Shown: one piece after another, positions 39,207 to 51,200 of the stretch
Layout: the number at the start of each line of letters is the position of its first letter
Position numbering within the stretch: the stretch's first letter is position 1
From: Halichondria panicea
Lineage: Eukaryota > Porifera > Demospongiae > Suberitida > Halichondriidae
Length of the DNA stretch: 64,000 nucleotides
Assembly: GCF_963675165.1 (NCBI RefSeq)
Contig: NC_087380.1
Coordinates: 2,347,803 to 2,411,802, forward strand
Direction: 5' to 3'
Translations under genes and position numbers: made by a program
The notes under the pieces: model-generated
What the model saw: only the letters and a program-made list of their open reading frames with translations
What the model was told of the DNA's origin: nothing
The model's database searches: none

Positions 39207-42200
39207 ATGTTGCTATCAGTGTCTCTACTGCTGTTGGTGCTGACAGCCACACTCTCTGAAGGTGAAGCCAGGGCCTACACCAACAGCTGGGCAGTGGCAG
39301 TGGAGGGAGGAGCAGAAGCTGCTGACCAGCTTGCTGCAAAATATGGCTTTACCAACTTAGGCCTGGTGAGCTCATCCCTATATCTACATGTATAGTCTAC
39401 TATAGTTAGGTAGATCTATAGAGCTACACTGTGTCTATTAGAGCTACACTGTGTATAGACACAGTGTAGCTATATAGATCTAGAGGACTGATGGCTAAAT
39501 GTGAGATTCTGTCACCTTGAGTGTGTGTGTGGTCTATAATTATTGACTTTGAGCTAGACTCCGCAGTAAAATCTACTCCAACTTTTGGCTGTAGGTGAGC
39601 CCAGATCTCCTCAAGGACATGTACCACTTTGTGATGCCTGAGCACACTTTGCTTGGGAAGAGAAGCCTCAGTGGTCTGCCAGTCTACCATCTCAGTCAGG
39701 CTCTGGAGAGTGAGAGCAATGTGAGTGTGTGGGTATATATAGCTCAGTTCTTAGCACAACAGTAGTTGCTGGTGGGTAATGTTCCGCTACATGGGAAGAT
39801 AACGCTATAGACGGTAATGTCAACACATTCGTCAACAAGAATATTTCGTTGTAGAGTTTGTCATACACCCATTTTTCTGATACACAGCTAGAATTACCCA
39901 TACACAATTTGCACATGCAGGTTGGATATGTGAAGCAGCAAGAGTTGAAGAAGATGGTCAAGAAGGGATACTCTGTGCCCAGTGACCCACAATGGAACAA
40001 TCAATGGCAATTGGTATTACAAGTTAAAATTAATGACTTAATACTTTTCCATAGCTCTAGTACTGAGTAGTATAGATCCACATTTGAATACATTAATTTA
40101 CTTCATTAAATGTTCATGATGAACTTCTTGCTGTAGTTGAACAATGGCCAGCTGCCTGCAGCGTCTGGCGGCAGGGACTTGAATGTGGAGAGGGCGTGGC
40201 TACAGGGGATAACAGGATGTGGCAGTGTGGTAGCCATTGTGGATGACGGTATGTAACCTGATACTGTATCATAGTTGTTGTATGCAAACATGATGCTTAT
40301 TCCCATGCATGCAGGGGTGGAGTACACTCACTCTGATCTGAGAGTAAACTATGTGAGTCAAGGCATTAGATTACCGTATTATCCCACACACATGATATAC
40401 TCAAGTGCAACATGCAGATGATACTATTTAACTATTATGTTAATTATATACCTTGTTCGATAACCAGGACTCCTCCATTCAAGCTGATGTGGTGGATAGT
40501 GACGGCAATCCTTTCCCAATCATCGATAGCAATGGGGCTCGGGAGTCTCACGGGACTAACTGTGCAGGAGAGATTGCCATGGCAAAGAGCAACTCACACT
40601 GTGGAGTGGGAGTAGCCTACAACAGTCAGATCACAGGTACATCAGGAAAGCCTCACTGAATGTATGCATGAAACTCTACGACAAGAATAAAGAAGCTCAA
40701 AACAGCTTTAAGCTGTTTTGTATCACATTTGCGATTCTTCGTAAAGTATAGTAGTATACTGCCACTTTCAGACACTTTTAGGGAATGGTGCTACATGGGT
40801 TCACACATTGTACCATGATATGTATAGAACCGTGTAATTGACACCGTGTACATATTTCTGTAGCCATACGGTTGCTAGGACTAGGACAGACTGATATCAC
40901 AGAGGCTAGTGCACTCGGTCACATGACAGACAAGATTCAGATATCCAGTAATAGCTGGGGACCTTTTGACGACGGTAGAGTTGGTGAACAACCTGGAGAA
41001 CTGCTCTCTCAAGTACTCGAGACAGCAGCAAGAACTGTATGTTCTGATGTACTGTGCATGCAGTGAAAAACACTATATTGTATTAAACAGTCATGACTGC
41101 ATGACAGTGTACTTTTAGTCATAGGAGACCGAGTATGCCTCCCACTGTTTATAACAATTGCTTTTACTAGCTACACTGTCTATGGTAGTTAACCCTTCTG
41201 AAGTTCATGATCACTTTCATGATCACTTTCTGCTACTGATTATACGAGTGTTGCAAGCGTGTATTTGAGCGCGCATGCGCATTACATCCACGAATAAGGG
41301 GTGTGTCTGCAAGTTCACAAAAATTAATATTAATAAAATAGCTAGCTTCTTTAGCAGCTTTTTCTGACTCTTGTAGCTAACAAAAAGCTAGCGCTTTAGT
41401 GCAAGGCTAACTCATAAGTTGAATAGAAAGTGTGTGCGAACAGATGATGCTATGAAAGATTCTGAAGAGACTGCAAACAGCCTTCTATGTGAGTCAAACT
41501 CGAGAAAGAAGCTTTAGTTTGCTAATCCACGAATCAAATTCCAAGAGAATGTGGCTAGAATCCTATAGAAGCTGTTAGTTTTCGTCGCATTGCAACCATT
41601 GATCAGTTACAGCTGGAATACACACACACACAGACAGATAGACAGACACACACACACACACAACACACAATCAGCTTTACCGTATCCCTCGTGCGACTTA
41701 CGCCTCGAGGCATAAATAAATGCAATCGTATACATGATAGTGCGAACAATTTATGTAGTGAGCAGCATGCACTTTTTCTACTGTACAGGGTCGCCAGGGC
41801 AAAGGAACCATTTTCTTGTTTGCTGCCGGTAATGGTGGAGATGTGGGAGACTCATGTGCTGCTGATGGCTATTCCAGTAGTATCTACACTATCGGGATAG
41901 GAGCTGCTAATAGCAATGGAGAACAGACGCCGTACGATGAGCAGTGTGCTGGGAAGATGGCCATGACATTTGTTGATAGCACTAGTCAAGAGCTACTTGT
42001 GGTATGTATGTGTAGAAAGTGATATATACAAATTGCTGAATGTATAATAGTGTGCTGTTTGTAATAAATGCCGGATTGCATCTATTTAAGCGTTACATAA
42101 TTATGAGTCAAGTGATTGTATATACTCTAACAAGCTAAGCACAATAATTATCATGTTGAAAATCACAATTTGTATCAGTTGTTTCGATCCTAAACATTGA

Positions 42201-43744
42201 TACTTCTTAACTGAGACTGCATGTGTTTGCATATACGTGTTAATGAATCCCTTCGATCCTGTTCAAGTTGACCTCTGATACTTTTTAAACTGATGTGTTT
42301 GCTGTACATACGTGTTAATGATTCCCTTCTTGCTTCCATAGACAACTACAAGTGTTGAGGACACTTGCATCAGCAACTTTGATGGTACCAGTGCTGCGAC
42401 ACCCCTGGCTTCTGGAATAGTTGCACTTATGTTGGAAGCAAAGTAAGAGAATCAGAGCACCACTTCATATATATAAGTTGATCAATTTGTACCAAAATTA
42501 ATGTTATATACTTAGTGCATATATCAGTATGGACTTTTAGCACTGTTTAGTTAATACGCTGTAGCTAGGCTGGTTAATTACTGAAGAGCTATAGTTACTA
42601 GAGTAGCTGAATAGTAATAACCCGACCTTGCTCTCTACCCAGTGATGACCTGACCTGGATAGTGATGACTGATTTAGTTAATACACTGTAGCTAGGCTGG
42701 AGCAATTGAATAGTGGAATAGTGTATAACAACCCATGCATCATTGCTCCGTACCCCATGCAGTGATGACCTGACCTGGCGGGACGTACAGTATCTAATTG
42801 CATACACTTCCAATCGTGACATCCTAGTCAACGGGGACTGGTTTACAAATGGTGCCACTCCATCGCTGAGGGTCAGTCACAAGTTTGGATTTGGTGCTCT
42901 AGACGCAGAGGCACTAGTTACTCGTGCCCGGAACTGGATCAGCGTGCCCGAACAACAGAATGACACTATTGTACCTTCAACTAGCACAGGGTAAGTTTCA
43001 TAATTCTAATGCATACTCTCAAATTATATTACCGGTAATTCTAGATTGGTGCCTGGACCTAATGATCCGTTTGTTGTTTCACAAATGTACTCATCGGACA
43101 TTGGTTTTCTTGAGCATGTTGTTGTGGAACTCACTCTCTCCTTCCCCGATGTCTTTAACTATTATTACTACGATTATTATGACACAACAGAGTCATTAGA
43201 CAATGGCGCATATCGAGGCAATATTCAAGTGGAGCTTAGTTCTCCCTCAGGAACCAACTCAATCATTCTGCCATATCGACTTCCCGATGTTACGTCTAAT
43301 ACTTACTCTAATTTCCGGTTTTCATCTGTCCATTTTTGGGGAGAAAATCCAAATGGAGTATGGAATCTAACTGTACTGAATAGAAACAATTTTGAAAATG
43401 CTACTGTTGAAGTGACCGTCCATGGTATAACATTTTACGGTACTGACAACACGCCCGAAGCTGTCAGTCGAATCCCCACTCAGTGCCACGAGAGCTGTGA
43501 CTCCAACAGAGGCTGTGCAGCGTCGGGAGCTCAGTATTGCGATGCTTGTGCCAATCTACGTAATGCTATGACACGGGAGTGTATCGATTCTTGCCCTCAG
43601 AACTTCATTCAACGAAATGGTTATTGCTACGGTGACAATATTCCGGAAGTGGCGTGTGTGCTAGACGGTACTGTTGTCCTCAGTTCGTTCACCATGCTGA
43701 CTATCTTCATGGGACTCCTCTCTCTGTGGTTGGGTTCTATTTAG
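39207..43744 (+). CDS. Gene E: membrane-anchored kexin/furin-like proprotein convertase (S8B)
   Basis: Eleven exons: 39207-39365, 39595-39720, 39921-40013, 40137-40248, 40315-40352, 40468-40636, 40864-41036, 41789-42001, 42342-42442, 42763-42990 and 43045-43744, giving 703 residues. Signal peptide MLLSVSLLLLVLTATLSEGE. The prodomain contains YTNSWAVAVEGGAEAADQLA and probably ends at the basic KKMVKKG before YSVPSDPQWNNQW. The catalytic domain shows the Asp (GSVVAIVDDG), His (ESHGTNCAGEIAMAKS), oxyanion Asn (QISSNSWGP) and Ser (FDGTSAATPLASGIVALML). A P-domain follows (GVWNLTVLNR), then a Cys-rich segment (CHESCDSNRGC, YCDACANL, CPQNF) and a C-terminal hydrophobic anchor (SSFTMLTIFMGLLSLWLG). 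Such enzymes cleave precursors after paired basic residues in the secretory pathway. First of three tandem copies. Confidence 0.93.
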
Positions 43745-45201
43745 CAAGTTTGCAGAGTAACAGTATTATAATGAATACCCTATTACGTCAACTTATAATT
43801 AGCATCCATGTATACAGTGTTTATAATTATTAGCTTAGCAGAACTGTTGTCAGAAAAAGTAGGAGTTTTTGTCAGTTTTACTCTGGAATTATTTTCCTGC
43901 ACAAAGAATATTTAATATGGCAGTAACAATTGCAATTCAGCTATAACCATAGACTAACTAGATCTACAACACCTACTTCATTTTTAACAGAGATTTAGAC
44001 CCAAAAACAAGAAAATTAGACATTAATTGTCGCCCTCGGATAATACCTATATAGCTAGAAGGTTCAATATTATTATACAGGCCAATTGGGTTCTTGGACT
44101 CAACTTTTGCACTAATTTAAATTAAATACGACCTTGTTGATACATTCCTTAACATGACCTCCTCTTAGTTTTGACATAAATTATTGAGTGCTGGCAACAA
44201 TGTTCTAGTTGATACCTAAATCGGAAATTTAAATCAGCAACCCTAGCCCTTAGATCTGCCTGCACGTAAATGCATTTGATTGGCTGAGGGTCACATGATC
44301 AGCAATAATATACATCTTATCAGAGGAGGTCCGACAGGCGCGGTGCAGCTCAAGTAATTAGCCTCAGTAAAAACATACGACGTGGGTGGATAATTATTTC
44401 AATCAAAGGCTATAATTGCTTGAGCTGCACCGCGCCTGTCGTACCTCCTGACATCTTATACTCAATATAGAGCCTATTGTGCTTTCCAATCAAACAATAT
44501 AGCATCGTTCATTACTAACGGCACAGGTATAGAGATTTACTTAAGATTGTTAGCAACAAAATTATGGCTATTAAGTATTATTTTCTTGTGACAAAGTTTT
44601 CTCAGGCCGGATATTAACTGAATATGCCGGATATGCCGGATATGCCGGATAATCGATTAGATAAACCACGCCTTGATCAACCTACTTCCTACCCGATTGC
44701 ATTGGGATTCGCAATGCAAGTTAATAGGGTGGTGGGTGGTGCTAATCGATCTTCATCCTGGGTAATAAGGTGGTGGGTGGTGCTTTAGGTTGAATCGATC
44801 TTCGTGAGACACCATTGCAATTCACACTAATTGGCTACGTCTGGCATATTTTATTTTGAAATACACCTGTCTACAAAAACAGTTACTTTTGTGGCAACAG
44901 ATACCAGTATAAATTATTCACACCCACTTAAGTATGCATGTTTGTATGTTCAATTAAAATGTGTTCTCCAATTAAATTCTGTACTTAAACAAATATTGGT
45001 GGTATATCTCGATCTGTTAATTAACACAAGCATACAACTCCAATTGGTACTATAGAGAGATAGTGCCATTAATTGTACAAAGAATAGCTGAAGGACTCCT
45101 TTTAAAAAGAGCTGTCGCATAATTGGTAGTCTCACAATACTCTCTTGTATTCCTGATCTAGATTTAATTCTTGAAAAACCAGAGTACAAAAATCTGGTGA
45201 C
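43745..45201. other. Intergenic region between convertases E and F, duplicated upstream of G
   Basis: From about 44158 this sequence is almost the same as 55206-56202 ahead of gene G (for example TTGACATAAATTATTGAGTG in both). It contains the element at 44321-44450 and GGTGGTGGGTGGTGCT repeats. The promoter of gene F should be near its right end. No further exon seen. Confidence 0.7.
44321..44450. mobile_element. Short TIR element with 9-bp target duplication
   Basis: Left end CAGAGGAGGTCCGACAGG and right end CCTGTCGTACCTCCTG, with arms continuing through CGCGGTGCAGCTCAAG and its complement. ACATCTTAT is repeated on both sides (44312-44320 and 44451-44459). Same family as the 528-bp element at 18484. 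Confidence 0.88.
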
Positions 45202-48200
45202 ATGTTGCAAGCAGTGTTTCTGATGTTGGTGCTAATAGCCACACTCTCTGGAGGTGAAGCCAGGGCCTACACCAACAGCTGGGCAGTGGCAGTGGAGGGA
45301 GGAGCAGAAGCTGCTGACCAGCTTGCTGCAAAGCATGGCTTTACCAACTTAGGCATGGTGAGCTCATTTATATATAGGTTCAGTATAATCATAGATAGAT
45401 CTACGTATAATTATGCTGTAATATATTATACTGCTAAATTGTATGCCTTAGTGATGCTACTTTGTAATATGCCAACCATGCAAGGGCTGTGCAGTTAGCG
45501 TAGGCCTCTTTCGGGAGCTTTTGATCCCCGGATGTTGTTAACCCTGAGAAATCATACGAAATGCAGTTTTACCCTTAGTTATGACCCAAGCAGATTGATT
45601 GATGGGTATGTACGCTTTCTAAAGGTTATCCCACTCTTAAGACCCAAATTGTTTTGGAGGGAAGAGAAAACTTTCTTCCCTAAACAAAAAAAATGAAAAA
45701 GGGGTGCATGAGAGTAGTATTTATTTTCCCGCAACAACAAATTATTTATATATGTATTTTTTTCTAGACCTCATGTCCTCTAGTGTTCGTAATGGTAACT
45801 AGCGATTTTGTGATGTCAGCAAAGTTTTGTCTCGGGATCTTTAGCCTGAAAGACATCACTGGACCATCGATCGATCCAATGTCTGCTAAGGCGAGAGCCG
45901 AGGAGCAAAACTCAGCTGACCTCAGGAAACCGAAGAAAGCCACGCAAGCTGTATAGCCTCGAGACCAGGCCGATTAAAATACGTACTTTAATCGGCCTGG
46001 ATTCGAGGCTACACAAGCTGCTGCCCATATCATCACGTTGTCGAACTCTTCTAGGGGTTGTAAGTGAGTCAGAGGATGAGTGGGGTGAACGGTAGTCTTG
46101 GTTGGCTCGATTTTGACTTGATGCGTTGAATACCATTACACACTAAGTGCAGGCGTAGGGAGTTGTGTATATAGTGGGTTTTTGTAACAGTGTATGATAT
46201 GCAGGTGCCGTACTCCCGACACGGGTAGGAACGTGTAGTAGAGTGTAGCTCGTTACTGTGTCAGTTCAGTTACAAATAGAGATAGGGTGGGTCTACAAGT
46301 ACACATGCAGCGTAGCTATAAATCTAGAGGACTAATGCCTAAATGATATAGACACCTTGAGTGTGTGGTGGTCTATAGCTATTCATTGTACAGATTTTGC
46401 AGCTATAGACTTTAAACTACTTTTGGCTGTATAGGTGAGCCCAGATCTCCTCAAGGACGTGTACCACTTTGTGATGCCTGAGCACACTTTGCTTGGGAAG
46501 AGAAGCCTCAGTGGTCTGCCAGTCTACCATCTCAGTCAGGCTCTGGAGAGTGAGAGCAACGTGAGTGTGTGGGTATATATAGCTCAGTTCTTAGCACAAC
46601 AGTAGTTGCTGTGGGTATTGTTCCACTACATGGGAGGATAACGCTACATGCATGGGAGGATAACGCTATTGACGGTAATGTCAATTAACACATTCCTCAA
46701 CAAAAATATTTCGTTGTAGAGTTTGTCATAACCCATTCTGATACACAGCTAGAATTACCCATACACAATTTGTACAGGTTGGATATGTGAAGCAGCAAGA
46801 GCTGAAGAAGATGGTCAAGAAGGGATACTCTGTGCCCAGTGACCCACAATGGAACACTCAATGGCAACTGGTATTATAGTTGTACATGTGTCACAATTCC
46901 ATAGCTGGCTGAACAGCAGTATATCCATAATTCACTACACCAGTACTGAGTAGTAGATTGTCCATAATACATATCATTAACCGATCATGAATGTTTATGA
47001 CGAACTTCTTGCTGTAGTTGAACAATGGCCAGCTTCCTGCAGCGTCTGGTGGCAGGGACTTGAATGTGGAGAGGGCGTGGCTACAGGGGATAACAGGATG
47101 TGGCAGTGTGGTAGCCATTGTGGATGATGGTATGTGACCTGATACTGTAGCATAACAAACAAGACACTCTGATTGTGTTTTCATTTTCATGCAGGGGTGG
47201 AGTACACTCACTCTGATCTGAGAGCAAACTATGTAAGTCAAGGCATTAGGCCACTCCAAGTGATACTCTGGTTTCTGGTCCACCGCCCGCATCAGATTTT
47301 ATTCTTGGATTTCTATCTCATTATTGGATTTCTATCTCATTATTTCTACTACGCATGCGCAGAATGGTCCATGTGGCACAAAATAGTGTGATAATGATAT
47401 TCATTTGCAAAATAATGAGATTCATAAGGTGAAATTGATAATGACATAATGAGAAAAGCCGCCCGCCCGCATGCAATTAGAAAAACTTCAGGACCAGAAA
47501 CCAGAGTGTCACTTGGAGTGGCCTTAGATTACCGTACACATATTAATTGATCATCCGGTTTGTGCAACATGCAAATGATATACTATATTTAGAAGATTTC
47601 TATTAACAGTGGCGTAGGAAGCACGGGTGCTCAGGGTGCTGCAGCACCCCCTTATCTCATGCTACCTTACCTACTTGCTCCATGAAGTTCAGAACAGCTA
47701 GCTAGCTAGTAGTCAAGCTAGTAGCTAATAGTTACTGAGCTAGCTAGCTATACTAGCATAGTTACGTACACAGTACAAAGGTCAGCTAGATGAACCACAT
47801 CGTAGATATCTCTTATAAAGAGCAAGCACATTGCACATCTTTATGAACCTGATGATGAACTAGCCTCGATCCCAGGCCGCACTTCCCACTAGGGCGGTGA
47901 AGGAGGCTAATGATGAACATGAACCTTATTGTATATTCATACCCACTCTATAGTAATAATTATTATAATAGCAGAACAATTTATCCAGGTAAACTCACGT
48001 AGAATTAATTATTAATTTTGGGCAAATTTTCGTACTGATAATTTTATACCAAATTTGCTCAGAATTTATCTCCGGGAATGTAGAATGCCAAAATTTTCCA
48101 GGGGGCTTACCCCCACATTTTTCAGTGACCTCCAGCCACATCAACACCCCCTTACAAAAACATCTTCCTACTCCTAGCTCTGTATTATTATACCTCATTC

Positions 48201-51200
48201 AATAACCAGGACTCCTCCATTCAAACTGATGTGGCGGATAATGACGGTGATCCTTTCCCAATCGTCGATAGCAATGGGGCTAGGGAGTCTCACGGGACTC
48301 GGTGTGCGGGAGAGATTGCCATGGCAAAGAGCAACTCACACTGTGGAGTGGGAGTAGCCTACAACAGTCAGATCACAGGTACATCAAGAAAGCCTCACTG
48401 CATGAAATTATGCATATTTCCCATCTACTACACTTTTGCCATGACTGTAGTCTAGTGGGGTTTAACTGTCATAAATTGGCACCTCAGGGCTACAAGGGAA
48501 AATATGGCTCATAAATTGGCACCTCAAGCATAATTATGCAGTAAAAATAAATTAATGGTGTTTTCGATGAATGAAAATGTCTTGCATGAGAAACAAAATG
48601 TCATAAATGAAAACATAGAGACAGAGGGTGTAGTCTGTAGACTAGTTCATCAAAAATTCTGCTGTGTGCTTGCAGAAGGAGCTGCTTTAGAGACACTCTG
48701 GGAGAGGGCTAGGGCTCAGGCTGAGCCTTGCTCAACTAGCACTAGTACTGCACGCACTGCACTAGGCCTGTTCAGCTTCTGTATTATTTTAAATAAAAAG
48801 AAGCCAGTTTAGTAATAATATAGGAGTGGCTATTTTAAGCTTACCTTTGCTTGCCTACTAGCCTGGCATAGCTGAAGAGAGCTGGTCTAGACACCCTCTA
48901 GAGCTAGCTGTGTTGTTTCTTCTGGCTGGTTGCTGCGCAGTAAGTGGAGGGAGGGGCTGACTAATTGAACAGAGAGGGGGGTGGCTCTGTACCGTTCGCT
49001 TTGAGGGAGGGGCTGCTCATATTCTGTCCAGGCTGCGCAAGGATTTGAGTGTGGACAGCAGCCCTGGTGTGAACGAGCTATCTTTTCCTAGTTGTCTTCT
49101 TGTTTGAATAGTGTTGCTATGTGGTAGTCATGCAGCTTGATGCATAGCAACCAGTCAGCCAATCAGATGGGACATATATATCAATTAATGCACAGTGCCT
49201 CGGGGTTTATGACAGTAAACCACACCTCCCCCTCGGGCTTACGCCCTCGTAGTCGGGAGGTTTACTGTCATAAACCCCTCTACACTGTACATTAACTAAT
49301 ACATGAAACCCTACGACAAGAATGAAGCTGTGTTGTGTCACATTTGCAATTCTTTGTATATGCCAGCAAATTCATCTGTAACAAAATTCAGTATAATAAT
49401 TATACTGTCACTTTCAGACGATACGGATGGCTACATGGAATCACACATTGTACCATGATATGTATATAGAACCATGTAAATCAACACCGTGTATACACAT
49501 TTCCGTAGGCGTACGGTTGCTAGGACAAAGTGATACTACTGACATCACAGAGGCTAGTGCACTCGGTCACATGACAGACAAGATTCAGATATCCAGCAAC
49601 AGTTGGGGACCATCTGATGACGGTAGAGTTAGTGAACAACCTGGAGAAATGCTCTCTCAAGTACTCGAGACAGCAGCAAGAACTGTACGTTCTGATGTAC
49701 TGTGCATGCAGTGAAAAACTAAACAGTTATGACTGCATGTCATAGGAGACCAACTCGGAGTATGCCTCTACCAATTGTTTTTTGCTAGCTACTGTCTATA
49801 TGGTAGTAGCGCTGAATTACCCCTTCTGAAGTTCACTTTCTGCTACTGATTATACATGCAATCGTACATGCTAGTGCGAATAATAATATTATATGTTGAC
49901 TATTATAGTGAGTATAGCATGCATGCTTTTTTCTACTGTACATGCAGGGTCGTCAGGGTAAAGGAACCATTTTTGTGTTTGCTGCCGGTAATGGTGGAGA
50001 GATGGGAGACTCATGTGCTGCTGATGGCTATTCCAGCAGTATCTACACTATTGGAATAGGAGCTGCTAATAGCAATGGAGAACAAACGCCGTACGATGAG
50101 CAGTGTGCTGGGAAGATGGCCATGGCATTTGTTGATAGCACTAGTCGATTCCAACGTGTGGTATGTATATATGTAATGAAAGGGCTTAGCTTCAGTGCTG
50201 AATGTACACGTATATATATAATAAGTGCATGCATGAGCTGTTTGATTGAGCTCTGGATTAAATGTTGTTAATGACCTCTGATACGTAGTTCTTTAGTGCA
50301 TGTGAAGATGGCCATAGCATCTGTTCAGTTGATAGCACTAGTGAAGAGCTACATTTGGTATGTATAATTATGTATAAAGTGATTATAAAGGTTGCATATA
50401 AGTATACAAGCTCAATTGCTAAATGTATATAATTATAGTGTGCTGTTTGTAATAAATGCCGGATTGCATCTATATATTTAAGCGTTAACATAATTATGAG
50501 AAACGTAATTATTGTCAAGTGCATGATTTTATGCTCTAACAAACTAGCACAATGTATTGTTGTTGAAATTCATAAATTTGATGTGTGTAATTACTTGTAA
50601 CATGCAGTTGTTTCGATCCTGTTCAAGTTGACCTCTGATACTTTTTAAACTGATGTGTTTGCTGTACGTACGTGTTAATGAATCCCTTCTTGCTTCCATA
50701 GACAACTACAAGTGTTGAGGATACTTGTATCAACAACTTTTTTGGTACTAGTGCTGCAGTACCCCTGGCTTCTGGAATAGTTGCACTCATGTTGGAAGCA
50801 AAGTAAAAGAATCTGAGCACTATAAATTATAGTTGTTAGATTTGTACCAAAATTAGTACTTAATTACTGCATGTATTATGGGCTTGTGGCACTGGTTTAG
50901 TTAATACACTGTAGCTAGGCTGGAGCAATTGAATAGTGGAATAGTGTATAACAACCCATGCATCGTTGCTCCGTACCCCATGCAGTGATGACCTGACGTG
51001 GCGGGACGTACAGTATCTAATTGCATACACCTCCAATCGTGACATCCTAGTCAATGGGGACTGGTTTACAAATGGTGCCACTCCATCGCTGAGGGTCAGT
51101 CACAAGTTTGGATTCGGTGCTCTAGATGCAGAGGCACTAGTTAGTCGTGCCCGGAACTGGATCAGCGTGCCCGAACAACAGATTCACACTACTGTACCTT

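Noticed and set aside
45912-46136. 75-codon minus-strand frame identical in F and G intron 1
   Set aside because: Its identity in both genes comes from the recent duplication, not from selection. It overlaps a palindromic mini-MITE and shows no domain.
48555-48812. 85-codon plus-strand frame in gene F intron 6
   Set aside because: Lies between convertase exons in repeat-like sequence, with no domain and no matching frame in gene G.
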